A DNA stretch of 64,000 nucleotides from Methanosarcina siciliae T4/M (GTDB lineage Archaea; Halobacteriota; Methanosarcinia; Methanosarcinales; Methanosarcinaceae): NCBI RefSeq assembly GCF_000970085.1, contig NZ_CP009506.1, positions 372,001 to 436,000 of the forward strand. The letters run 5' to 3'. The notes below the pieces were generated by a model. The model was not told the DNA's origin. It saw only the letters and a list, made by a program, of their open reading frames with translations, and ran no database searches. Below are positions 1 to 8,568 of this stretch, piece after piece (position 1 is the stretch's first letter; every line of letters begins with the position of its first letter). The position numbers were made by a program, and so were the translations under genes.

Positions 1-2
1 CC

Positions 3-3000
3 CCGGAAAAGCTTGAAGTTGCTTTTGTCTTTTCCAGGGAAAGTGCCGTACTGACGATGGATAAAGTGGCTCTTGACCCTGAGCTCTCCGGGGTCATTAA
101 TATCAGTACGTATTTCGGGCGTTCCAATGAAGACCTGAGCTTCGATCTGAGCGACAAGGATATTATAATAATGAGAAACCTTGATGCCCAGGTAATCGAA
201 GCTATCTCTCCTACCGTCAATCAGGCAAAAGCCAACGGGGCTTATATTATCAGTTTGGGAGACCTGATTCAGTCTTACAACCTGCACAATGTCAACCTCT
301 CGGACCCGAATTATGCTGATATTACTGAATATTTCACATACGATTCGGAAGAAAACTTCAAGAGGCTTGCTACTTTTGTGGGGGTTAAGTTCGCAGACAG
401 GTATGACGTGATCGAAGAGCCCGTTTCGCGTCCTTTATACGGGCTTTACCACCCCGATGCCCCGGAAGTCTATTCCTCTGCCGGTGATTATCTTGATTGG
501 TACATTAACAGAGGAGATGATGGGCATGTTTATGACCCTGCAATGCCAACTGTGGGGATTATCTCGGATAGTTTCACGTACATTGACACCAGGGATGCAC
601 CGCTTGTGGAGGCTCTTGTTGATTCCTTCGAATCCAGTGGCTGCAATGTGGTTGTTGCTACTTATTCATATAAAGACGAAGGTTCCAGGGACTATTTAAT
701 GTTGAACGGGAGCTGTATCGCAGACAGTGTGGTCATAATTTCCCGGGGTTCTCGCTTCAACTATGCCGACTCCGAACAGGGAATCGAGGACCTTAAGACC
801 TGGAATGTGATCCCCCTGAATGGAATCCGCCTTTTCTACGATGTGAGTGCGGAGGAATGGGAAAACTCCTCTCACGGGGTCGGGCCCGAGCAAACTTACC
901 AGCTTTCGGCTGCGGAGATGGACGGGATCATAGAGCCCATAGTAATCGGTTGCAAGGACCCGTCGATCGGGGATTCGGTTTACTATCCGATTGACTACCA
1001 GGTGGAATGGCTGGTAAACAGGACAATTTCCTGGACCGAGCTCCACCGCAAAACAAACTCCGAAAAGAAGATCGTAATCCCCTATTATGCTGCAGAAGCC
1101 GGGAAAGCTGAAATCGGGGCTGACATTGACTACTACCTGGACGCCCAGGCAAGCCTTGCAAACATCCTTGTAGCAATGAAGGAAAGGGGCTACAACCTCG
1201 GAAATGACAGCCTTCCGGACAGGGACGAACTTGCCGAAATCATGACGGAAAGAGGACACAATGTAGGGGTCTGGGCCCCGGGAGTTCTTGATTCCCTTGT
1301 TGAAAACGGGGATGTTATCCTCATTCCTGAAGCCAGGTACCTTGAATGGTTTGATGCTCTCCCTGAAGAGAAGCAGGCTGAAATGGAAGACATCTGGGGG
1401 CCTGCTCCCGGGGAGATCATGGTCTGGGAAAACGAGACCGGAAAGTATCTCGTAATTCCGAAGCTCGAATACGGAAATGTGCTGCTTGCTCCCGATCCAA
1501 TGTGGGGCTGGGACCAGGACGAGTCCGTGACCTACTATGACGGTTCGATCCCGCCGACTCACCAGTGTCTGGCTTTCTACAAGTATATGGGAGAGGAGTA
1601 CGGGGCAGATGCTCTTTTCACGATTTTCTCGAGTGTTGAGATGATGCCCGGAAAGGAATCCGGACTTTCCGCAAAGGACTGGGGTGCGATTCTCCTCCAG
1701 GACATGCCTATGGTTCATGTGCTTCCTATGGATGCCGAGGGGATTTTTGACAGGCGCAGGGCAAACATGCTGGTTGTGGACTTTCTGACCCCGACCATTG
1801 TACCTTCCGGGCTTTACGGGAACCTGACGCTGCTCCAGCAGGACATAAGCCTGTTCGAACAGGCAGCTGACCCGGCAGTTAAGGCCGAGTACAGAGAGCT
1901 CATCCTTAATAGTACCCGGGAGCTTGACCTTGACACGGACCTGGGAGTGGACCTTGAAAGCATTGCCGGAAACGAAACAAAAACCGATGCTTTCATCGAG
2001 GACCTGGACGCCTATCTCGGAGAACTGAAGACTATCTACATGCCTTACGGTTCGCATACCCTGAGTGAACCCCCTACGGGGGAAAGTCTGGTTGCAATGG
2101 TCGAGGCAATGCTAGGGGATGATTTCAAAGCCCGTGTAGAGGAAGTAAACTCTACGGAAGGGTTGACGACGGCTCTTCTCAATGAGACCGTACTTTCCGG
2201 AAAGACAGCCGAAGAAGCCCAGAACCTGGTGCTGGGTACGACTTCGGAGAATGTAAGCTCCGATCTCGAACTTGCCCTTGAGTATACGGAGAGAATAAAT
2301 GCCTGTACCATTGAGATCCCGCGTGTTCTCGATGCTCTGGAAGGTAAATATATCCCACCGGGGCCTGCAGGGGACCCTATCAGGAACCCGGATGCTCTTC
2401 CGACAGGGAGAAACCTCTGTACCTTTGATGACCGTTTGGTGCCCACTAAGGCTGCCTGGAATGTGGGAGTCAAACTCGGAGACGAACTTCTCGAAGAGCT
2501 CCTTGCTGAAAACGGGGCCTATCCTGAAAAAGTCTCTTTCCTGCTCTGGTCTATTGAGACATCAAGGAACCAGGGGACCATGGAGTCCGAGATCTTCTAC
2601 CTCCTTGGTGTGAAACCTGTACGGGACAGCAAAGGAAGGGTAAAGGACGTGGAACTTATCGATTCGGATGAACTCGGAAGGCCCAGAATAGATGTTCTGG
2701 TCACAACTTCGGGGTCCTACCGCGACATGTATGCAAGCCGGCTCCAGTTAATTGACAGGGCGGTAAAACTTGCGGCAAATGCTTCTGATAATGAAACCTA
2801 TCTTAACTATGTAAAACAAAACTCCGAGAAGATTGAGGAAGCTTTGCTGGTTGCCGGGTATGATCAGGAAACCGCGGAGAACCTTTCCACATCTCGTATT
2901 TTCTGCCCGTCACCCGGTTCGTATACTCCGGGAATCGAAAATGCCATTTCTGGAGCAGACTGGGAAGACAGGGAAGATATCGCAGATCTCTATATCGACC

Positions 3001-4046
3001 GTATGGGATACGTTTACGGGGAAAACATCTGGGGAGAACAGTACACGGATGTCTTCCGGGAAAATCTTGCTGATGTGGAAGTCGGGGTCTTTAGCCGGAC
3101 GTCCAATGTTTACGGAGTGCTTGAGCACCCGATGGTTGCAGCCTATTTCGGAGGGCTTTCCATGGCAGTGGAAAGTGTTCGAGGCAGCAGTCCCGACATG
3201 TACATCAATAACCTGCGTAGCTCAGGAGAGGAAGGCGTGGAAACCCTGCAGCACTTCCTGAGCCGGGATCTCCGTTCTCGCTATATGAACCCCACATGGA
3301 TCGAAGGCATGATGCAGGACGGGTACGACGGGACACGTTATATGAATGCCTTTGTAGAGAATATGCGGGTCTGGGAAGTTGCGACCCCCGATCTGGTTAC
3401 GGAGGACATGTGGAATGAGGTATACAAAACTTATTTCCGGGACCAGTATGACCTGGGAGTTACCGAGCACCTGAAAAATACGAACCCTTATGCCTATCAG
3501 TCAATTGCCCTGAACCTCCTCGAATCCGTAAGGAGGGGAGACTGGAATCCTCCCGATGAAGTCCTGGAAGAGCTTGCCAGGGAGTATGCGGAATCCGTGG
3601 TAGAAGACGGGGTCACCTGCTGCCACCACACCTGCGGAAACCCGACCTTAAACAGCTATGTAGCAGGCCTGGTCTCAGTCCCCGGTTTCACCGAAGCAAT
3701 CGAAGAGGCTACGCAGGAATCCCTTGAGCAGGAGGTATCTGAAAAGCACAGCAGCAGTGGGAACAAGGGGAGTTCGACTCCTGTGATTCGGAGTTCTGAG
3801 AGCAGCAATCAGACTGTTATGGAGGAAGATACCGGATACGGGGTTGATTCTCCCGAACCTGCACCTGAAGTCTCAGGGTCTTCTGCAGATCCGGATTATG
3901 TCGAAGGCTATGAAATGACGCAGGAGACTGTTGAAAATGAGGATGGGGGAGGGATGTCCTTCTCGGGTGCGGATATTTTAGGAACTCTTTTCGTACTGGT
4001 TGCAGCCGGAGGAATTTACCTGGGCATACGGAAGAAAAAGTTTTAA
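3..4046 (+). CDS. CobN-like cobaltochelatase/Mg-chelatase H family protein, membrane-anchored, 5' truncated by window
   Basis: The reading frame is open from base 3, so the gene starts before the window; the first visible ATG (57) is internal. The visible ~1,350 residues match the CobN/BchH family, the large subunit that inserts Co or Mg into tetrapyrroles. The family-typical HTCGNPTLN stretch lies near residue 1180, preceded by a CCHH cluster. After it come a Ser/Glu-rich linker of about 100 residues and a C-terminal hydrophobic segment (GTLFVLVAAGGIYLG) followed by RKKKF, which is a membrane anchor. That tail is unlike cytoplasmic CobN and suggests a surface-bound paralog; whether it chelates metal is unknown. 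A hairpin terminator follows. Confidence 0.85.
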   Translation, partial: PEKLEVAFVFSRESAVLTMDKVALDPELSGVINISTYFGRSNEDLSFDLSDKDIIIMRNLDAQVIEAISPTVNQAKANGAYIISLGDLIQSYNLHNVNLSDPNYADITEYFTYDSEENFKRLATFVGVKFADRYDVIEEPVSRPLYGLYHPDAPEVYSSAGDYLDWYINRGDDGHVYDPAMPTVGIISDSFTYIDTRDAPLVEALVDSFESSGCNVVVATYSYKDEGSRDYLMLNGSCIADSVVIISRGSRFNYADSEQGIEDLKTWNVIPLNGIRLFYDVSAEEWENSSHGVGPEQTYQLSAAEMDGIIEPIVIGCKDPSIGDSVYYPIDYQVEWLVNRTISWTELHRKTNSEKKIVIPYYAAEAGKAEIGADIDYYLDAQASLANILVAMKERGYNLGNDSLPDRDELAEIMTERGHNVGVWAPGVLDSLVENGDVILIPEARYLEWFDALPEEKQAEMEDIWGPAPGEIMVWENETGKYLVIPKLEYGNVLLAPDPMWGWDQDESVTYYDGSIPPTHQCLAFYKYMGEEYGADALFTIFSSVEMMPGKESGLSAKDWGAILLQDMPMVHVLPMDAEGIFDRRRANMLVVDFLTPTIVPSGLYGNLTLLQQDISLFEQAADPAVKAEYRELILNSTRELDLDTDLGVDLESIAGNETKTDAFIEDLDAYLGELKTIYMPYGSHTLSEPPTGESLVAMVEAMLGDDFKARVEEVNSTEGLTTALLNETVLSGKTAEEAQNLVLGTTSENVSSDLELALEYTERINACTIEIPRVLDALEGKYIPPGPAGDPIRNPDALPTGRNLCTFDDRLVPTKAAWNVGVKLGDELLEELLAENGAYPEKVSFLLWSIETSRNQGTMESEIFYLLGVKPVRDSKGRVKDVELIDSDELGRPRIDVLVTTSGSYRDMYASRLQLIDRAVKLAANASDNETYLNYVKQNSEKIEEALLVAGYDQETAENLSTSRIFCPSPGSYTPGIENAISGADWEDREDIADLYIDRMGYVYGENIWGEQYTDVFRENLADVEVGVFSRTSNVYGVLEHPMVAAYFGGLSMAVESVRGSSPDMYINNLRSSGEEGVETLQHFLSRDLRSRYMNPTWIEGMMQDGYDGTRYMNAFVENMRVWEVATPDLVTEDMWNEVYKTYFRDQYDLGVTEHLKNTNPYAYQSIALNLLESVRRGDWNPPDEVLEELAREYAESVVEDGVTCCHHTCGNPTLNSYVAGLVSVPGFTEAIEEATQESLEQEVSEKHSSSGNKGSSTPVIRSSESSNQTVMEEDTGYGVDSPEPAPEVSGSSADPDYVEGYEMTQETVENEDGGGMSFSGADILGTLFVLVAAGGIYLGIRKKKF

Positions 4047-4088
4047 GGTACAAATAAACCGAATGTTAAAAACAGCTAAGGTGTCTGG

Positions 4089-4108
4089 AAAAGGGGAAAC
4101 CCTTTTTT
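4089..4108 (+). terminator. Hairpin terminator after the CobN-like gene
   Basis: AAAAGGG and CCCTTTT form a perfect 7-bp stem around a GAAA tetraloop, followed by TTCC and T-rich sequence, about 40 bp after the stop codon. Confidence 0.6.
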
Positions 4109-4149
4109 CCTTTCTTTTTATGTGGGAAAGGCCTTTTCCAGTTCTTTAT

Positions 4150-4185
4150 TTTATTTCTCTATTTATTTCTCTATTTATTTCTCTA
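4150..4185. repeat. 12-bp tandem repeat, 3 units
   Basis: The unit TTTATTTCTCTA is repeated three times, with a diverged fourth copy. It lies between two convergent genes in low-complexity T-rich sequence. Confidence 0.7.
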
Positions 4186-4289
4186 TTTATTCCTGTATGC
4201 CTGGTTTTATCTCTTAATGTCTGATTTTTATTTTCGAGTGTCCGGTTTTTGTCCCCGAATACCTCTTTTTCTACCTTTTAATACCTTTT

Positions 4290-4727
4290 TCAGGCTTTAC
4301 TTTCTTCTGTTTTTTCTTCAAGATCTTTTATATAGGGTTTTATATCCAGTACAGGGGTCCCGTTGATGGCATCTAGGCCCTTTACGTAGAGCACGTTTCC
4401 TTCCACTTTTAAGAACTCTACGATGGTCAGCCCTATCCCGTTCGGACGGAACGGGCTTCTGCTCGCAAAAACCCCGGACATCTCCCCGTCATAATGGCGG
4501 CGGTGGATCAGTTTATACCCTTTTGATTTGCTGAAATAAAAGAGAATATACAGTTTTTCAAGTTCGTCTACCCTGTAAAGCCCGTCTATCAGGTCTTTTC
4601 TGAGGATAATTTTTGAGACCTTTCCGTAGATCTCTTCGTTATGGCCGGGCTTGAGGTAGTCATTCTCAACATAGCCTATGGGGGTAAATTCGACTTTTTC
4701 GGGGATTGGTTCTGTATTTTCATTCAT
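4290..4727 (-). CDS. trmO: tRNA (N6-threonylcarbamoyladenosine37-N6)-methyltransferase, TrmO/TsaA-like family
   Basis: The protein carries the family motif SRSPFRPNGIGLT and the segment GLDAINGTPVLDIKPYI, both diagnostic of the TrmO (UPF0066) fold. Members use S-adenosylmethionine to methylate t6A37 of tRNA. At about 145 residues it is the short archaeal form. I place the start at ATG 4727 because GAGG lies 6 nt upstream; a TTG four codons earlier is possible. The start overlaps the end of the upstream FmdE-family gene by 8 nt, so the two are translationally coupled. The role in tRNA is inferred from family; archaeal members may have other substrates. Confidence 0.85.
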   Translation of the reverse strand: MNENTEPIPEKVEFTPIGYVENDYLKPGHNEEIYGKVSKIILRKDLIDGLYRVDELEKLYILFYFSKSKGYKLIHRRHYDGEMSGVFASRSPFRPNGIGLTIVEFLKVEGNVLYVKGLDAINGTPVLDIKPYIKDLEEKTEESKA

Positions 4728-5361
4728 CTTTTGCCTCAAAGCAGGGAATACAGACTATTTCTCCGTTTTTCACCCTTCCAAGGGGCTCCATAAAGCCTTC
4801 TCCGCATTTACTGCATATAAGGGTAGGGTAGATTATGGCCTTTTCCGGGGGCTCGATTTCCACTTCACTCACGAAGAAAAGTTCCTCTTCAGGCATTTCC
4901 AGAATTCTCTGGCTTTTTGCTGCGTGGGAAACCCTGAATTCCTCTGCTTCTTCAGGGCTCGCAGTTCCTGCTCTCAGTTTTGCGAAGAGTGCCGTGTGTC
5001 TGTCGTCCCGGGGGAAGGCATCCGAGGTCATGGAAATTCGGAGGGCTTTTTTGTCTCCTCTCTTGAAAAACGTATATACATGCTTTCCGTGTTCTTTAAA
5101 GATGAGATTTCCTTTCCCGCAGGTGCAGCCATTGATCGCCTGAATCGCATCCACCGCGCACGACCTGTTTTCCACGACTGCAACGAGCTCTTCGTCTTCA
5201 CTCCTGTCCTTGAAACGGTCGGCAGCCAGAGCAGCTACTCTGTACCCTATGGAAATGCCCGGACAGACATGTCCGTGGAACTTTACAGCAGTATCAAAAT
5301 CAGCGTTATTGAATTCCAGGTTTCCAACTCCTACTTTAATTTCTTTTTCTGGTATCTCTGA
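4720..5361 (-). CDS. FmdE-family (formylmethanofuran dehydrogenase subunit E-like) protein with no canonical start codon
   Basis: The family N-terminus (VKFHGHVCPGISIGYR, with the conserved H-x-C) is encoded upstream of the first standard start codon, the internal GTG at 5175. C-terminal motifs include NRSCAVDAIQ, GCTCGKGNL and a zinc-ribbon-like CSKCGEGF plus CIPC. These are typical of FmdE proteins, which accompany formylmethanofuran dehydrogenase or act as stand-alone metal-binding proteins. Between the in-frame TAA at 5362-5364 and the GTG at 5175 there is no ATG, GTG or TTG in frame. Either a non-canonical codon is used, the start has been lost, or there is a base error. The gene overlaps trmO and both are read on the minus strand. 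Confidence 0.75.
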   Translation of the reverse strand, partial: SEIPEKEIKVGVGNLEFNNADFDTAVKFHGHVCPGISIGYRVAALAADRFKDRSEDEELVAVVENRSCAVDAIQAINGCTCGKGNLIFKEHGKHVYTFFKRGDKKALRISMTSDAFPRDDRHTALFAKLRAGTASPEEAEEFRVSHAAKSQRILEMPEEELFFVSEVEIEPPEKAIIYPTLICSKCGEGFMEPLGRVKNGEIVCIPCFEAKDE

Positions 5362-5599
5362 TTAATTAAATTGACCTGTTTCATATTCCCTGACTATTAT
5401 TTATAAATTCTGTATTTCTTTGATGCTACAAAAAAAGTATGAAGTATTAACTGACGAGGGCCGTTGCTATTGTTTTTTCACAGTTTCAAAGGTGAGTTGC
5501 GTACGTTCATTGAGTTCCTCTACTCTTCCACTATATGATTTATATTTGGAAATATAAAAACAAGTCTATTTTTATAAAAAACAATCCGACTTAAGGAAT

Positions 5600-5713
5600 A
5601 TATCTCTGCTTAAAATAAATATTTCTACTTAAAATATATATTTCTGCTTGAAATAGATATCTCTGCTTAAAATATATATTTCTGCTTGAAATAGGTATCT
5701 CTGCTTAAGAAAA
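5600..5713. repeat. 19-bp tandem repeat, six units
   Basis: Units resembling ATATCTCTGCTTAAAATAA recur every 19 bp. Units with CTCTGCTTAAAAT and TTCTGCTTGAAAT partly alternate, giving a 38-bp higher-order period. The array ends about 60 bp before the first structured element. Confidence 0.85.
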
Positions 5714-5770
5714 ATTCTATGTTTCGTAAAAAGAGTTGAAAGGTTTTACTTTCCTTCATAATTAGGATAA

Positions 5771-5865
5771 TAGGGACCGTAATTTTTTTCCCTGAGGTCC
5801 CTACCGATGATCCAACCCCGTAAGACCGAGAGTAAACCCCTTGCTCTCAATCTCTATTCTTTTTT
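5771..5865 (+). ncRNA. Candidate small RNA A (two hairpins, ACCCC loop)
   Basis: Hairpin 1 pairs TAGGGACC (5771-5778) with GGTCCCTA (5796-5803). A single-stranded linker with AACCCC (5814-5819) follows. Hairpin 2 pairs GAGAGTAA (5828-5835) with TTGCTCTC (5841-5848), with one U-G pair, presenting the loop ACCCC (5836-5840). A T-run (5860-5865) ends the element, fitting transcription of the plus strand. The same architecture recurs at 6289-6392 with different stem sequences. Expression is inferred only. Confidence 0.5.
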
Positions 5866-6288
5866 ATGGTTTCTAATTATATAACATAAACGACATGAAA
5901 AATTGCTTATCTATCAAAAAAATGAGGTCACTATTTTTTTATATTTCTTTAAAATATTTATTTACATCAAATTTTTTGACAACATTAAAACTTTCAACAT
6001 AATTGAAAAAGATAACTATTTTTTCCTTTTCTTTCATCCTTAAAATTTATTTCCGGATTTTAATATACACAATCAGAGTTTTTTCAACTCAAAAAATTCA
6101 AGTCCAGGGTTTCAGATCTCGGTTTTTCTCGATCACTAACTTCCTCTCTCATAATTCCTCCTCCTAACCCAAATTTCTATAATTTATTTTGTCCAGCTAA
6201 ACTATTATTTAAAAAAATTAAGTGCATGAATAGTCTGGATCACTCGGTTTTTTATGGATCTGGATCCTTAAAAAATATCGGTGTTAGA

Positions 6289-6392
6289 ATTGGGAGCCGT
6301 TTGCCACCTCTGATTCGGCTCCCAAATGTATGATTCAACCCCTATACGATTAAGAGAAAAACCCCTTAACTCTTAATCGTCGACTTCTTCTT
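6289..6392 (+). ncRNA. Candidate small RNA B, homolog of element A
   Basis: Hairpin 1 pairs TTGGGAGCCG (6290-6299) with CGGCTCCCAA (6316-6325). The linker contains GATTCAACCCC. Hairpin 2 pairs CGATTAAGAG (6347-6356) with CTCTTAATCG (6370-6379) and again presents an ACCCC loop (6361-6365) closed by AA/TT. A T-rich stretch follows (6383-6392). Stems differ from element A but pair correctly, while linker and loop motifs are kept; that pattern indicates selection on RNA structure. Confidence 0.5.
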
Positions 6393-6683
6393 TATGTTAT
6401 ATAGGTATATAACCTATCCGACCTCAAAATTTGGTTCTCATTAAATAATTTAGCAGCTTCAAAATCAAGGTCTTTTGACCTGAAAATTCGATTTTACATC
6501 CTTAATCTTTCTGATTTTTCACTCTGTAACATTTATTTGGATTTATACTTTTCTGTAAAGGCTATAATATCAAATTTTTTTGTATAGACACATGGTAATT
6601 TTTAGTTAATTGATACTTTTTCTGGGAAAAACGGTGAAATATACGAAAGATACTTATCACGTGCTCACCTATATTTCAAAAAC

Positions 6684-7472
6684 ATGAACAGTCAGCTTCT
6701 TGAATTAATTTTCCTCTCTGAGAAAAGAAAAAACATTCTTTTATTCTTATTAGAGGGGCCAAAAACTACCGGAGAAATAAAAGAATATCTGGATGCTAAT
6801 GCGGTAGCAGTACTTCCTCAATTAAAAAAACTAAGGGAAGATTCCCTGGTGTTCAAAGAAGAAGACATTTACGGCCTGTCTCCTCTTGGCATAGCTGTAG
6901 CCGGGAGAATGCAGGCAATGGTAAGTTTATTAAATGTTTTTGGTAAAAACTATGAGTACTGGTCAAAACATTCAGTTGAGTGCATCCCACTCTCGTTAAG
7001 GAACAGGATTGGAGATCTGGAAAACTGCAAATTTTCCGAACCTCCTGACTGGACCCATCTTTTTGAACCTCACAGGGAATTTGTGGAAAAACTTTCAATA
7101 TCGAGAAGAATCAGGGGCATTGCCTCTATTTTTCACCCTCTTTACCCGTATCTTTTTCTCTCTTTCGCAGCAAAAGGGGCGGATATCTCTCTTCTTGTTA
7201 CCCGTACGGTTTACGGGAGAATAATAGAGGAATACCAGACGGAATTAAGAGAATTTCTAAAGTTACCCAATTCCAGTTTCTATGTCTGTGACGAAAAAAT
7301 AGATTTTTCTCATGTTGTTACTGACAGGTTCCTCTCTCTAACGCTTCCTTTTTCAGATGGCACTTTCGACCATAAACAGGATGTTCTGTGCTTCGATCCC
7401 GCTGGCCTTCAATGGGGAGAAGACCTTTTTGCTTACTACAGGGAGAGGTCCGAAGAAATAACCGGGATTTGA
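6684..7472 (+). CDS. Winged-helix transcriptional regulator with DUF1724 C-terminal domain
   Basis: Residues 1-75 form an ArsR/MarR-like winged helix (LLFLLEGPKTTGEIKEYL, then PQLKKLREDSLV and YGLSPLG). The rest matches the DUF1724 region common in Methanosarcina regulators (HREFVEKLSISRRIRGIASIFHP, FLSLTLPFSDGTFDHKQD). Length (262 residues) is normal for the family. Paralogs of this architecture control methyltransferase and other catabolic genes in Methanosarcina. The target here is unknown; the two small-RNA-like elements and the isomerase gene downstream are the nearest neighbours. It has its own TATA-rich upstream region. Confidence 0.85.
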   Translation: MNSQLLELIFLSEKRKNILLFLLEGPKTTGEIKEYLDANAVAVLPQLKKLREDSLVFKEEDIYGLSPLGIAVAGRMQAMVSLLNVFGKNYEYWSKHSVECIPLSLRNRIGDLENCKFSEPPDWTHLFEPHREFVEKLSISRRIRGIASIFHPLYPYLFLSFAAKGADISLLVTRTVYGRIIEEYQTELREFLKLPNSSFYVCDEKIDFSHVVTDRFLSLTLPFSDGTFDHKQDVLCFDPAGLQWGEDLFAYYRERSEEITGI

Positions 7473-7548
7473 ATTTAAGTAATCCGGGTAAATCTCTGGA
7501 CGCTGCCGGAAGATAGCTATAAATCGGACTCTGTCTATCCTTTATATT

Positions 7549-8472
7549 ATGGAAAAAGTTCAGGAAACCGCAGAAAAGATCCGGACAATGGAAATCCGGG
7601 GCGCAGGCAGAATTGCAAAAGCAGCTGCTGAAGCCATCAGGGATTATGCCGCAGGGCTGGAGGCAGCTTCAATGGAAGAGTTTGCAGCCAGCATCCAGGA
7701 AGTTTCGAGTTTTCTTATCGGTACCCGCCCAACGGCTGTTTCCCTTCCGAACGCCGTAAAACTTGCTTCCAGATATTCTTCGGAAAATGTGGAAGAGGCA
7801 AGACAGGAAATCATCACAAATGCAAACCTTTTTATTGAAAGAGCAGACCGCGCACTTGAAAAAATAGGAAAAATAGGGTCAAGAAGAATTCAGGACGGAG
7901 ACGTTATTATGACCCACTGCAACTCGCATGCTGCGCTTTCCATAATCACCACTGCTTTTGAGGCCGGAAAGGATATTTCAGTACTCGCTACCGAAAGCCG
8001 CCCTCGTCGTCAGGGCTTATTGACGATCCGGCACCTTAACGACTTTAGCATCCCAACAACCCTGATCGTGGACTCTGCCGTACGTTACTACATGAAAAGA
8101 GTGGACAAAGTAATCGTTGGGGCGGATGCAATTGCAGCCAACGGAGCTCTTGTAAACAAGATAGGGACTTCTCAGCTTGCTCTTGCCGCCCATGAAGCCA
8201 GAAAAAGTTTTATGGTAGCTGCCGAGACATTCAAGTTCAGCCCGAATACCATTGTGGGAAACCCGATAGAAATCGAAGAAAGGGATTCAGACGAAGTAGT
8301 CAACCCTTCCGTCCTTGCGGATCTCCCTCATGTGCGGGTAAGAAACCCGGCTTTTGACTTTACCCCTTCAGAATATATTGATATGATCGTAACAGACATC
8401 GGAATCATCCCGCCCGCGATGGCGTATACCGTCATAAAAGAGCACCTGGGATGGGAACTCGGAGAAATCTAA
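7549..8472 (+). CDS. Ribose-1,5-bisphosphate isomerase (eIF2B-related)
   Basis: The protein belongs to the eIF2B alpha/methylthioribose-1-phosphate isomerase superfamily. It has the catalytic cysteine motif MTHCNSHAAL, the ATESRPRRQG segment and the catalytic aspartate motif VIVGADAIAANGALVNKIGT. In archaea this form converts ribose-1,5-bisphosphate to ribulose-1,5-bisphosphate, feeding type III RuBisCO in the AMP salvage pathway. At 307 residues it has the usual archaeal length. Neither RuBisCO nor AMP phosphorylase is in this window. A regulatory eIF2B subunit is the alternative, but the GADAIAANG context favours the isomerase. Confidence 0.85.
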   Translation: MEKVQETAEKIRTMEIRGAGRIAKAAAEAIRDYAAGLEAASMEEFAASIQEVSSFLIGTRPTAVSLPNAVKLASRYSSENVEEARQEIITNANLFIERADRALEKIGKIGSRRIQDGDVIMTHCNSHAALSIITTAFEAGKDISVLATESRPRRQGLLTIRHLNDFSIPTTLIVDSAVRYYMKRVDKVIVGADAIAANGALVNKIGTSQLALAAHEARKSFMVAAETFKFSPNTIVGNPIEIEERDSDEVVNPSVLADLPHVRVRNPAFDFTPSEYIDMIVTDIGIIPPAMAYTVIKEHLGWELGEI

Positions 8473-8568
8473 AGAAATCCTTTCAAGGTCTCTTTTCTTT
8501 CTTTTCTTTTGACTGGGTTCAAGGCAAGCTGACGGGGATGTTCTATAAATGTGAAAGTGATGGTGTCT

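Larger units (their letters stand above)
5362..6683. other. 1.3-kb AT-rich intergenic region with repeats and structured elements
   Basis: No convincing protein gene is seen here. The region holds a 19-bp tandem array (5600-5713) and two homologous hairpin elements (5771-5865 and 6289-6392), with very AT-rich DNA between them. It separates the minus-strand FmdE-family/trmO pair from the plus-strand DUF1724 regulator. TATA-like stretches are numerous, so promoters cannot be assigned by eye. Confidence 0.7.

Noticed and set aside
696..2057. 453-codon minus-strand frame inside the CobN-like gene
   Set aside because: It is antisense to a clear family member and its translation shows no domain pattern.
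5600..5713. CRISPR array
   Set aside because: Units are 19 bp and contiguous, without unique spacers or cas genes.
5771..6392. tRNA or rRNA genes in the long intergenic region
   Set aside because: The hairpins do not form a cloverleaf and no tRNA consensus (T-loop GTTCRA) is present.
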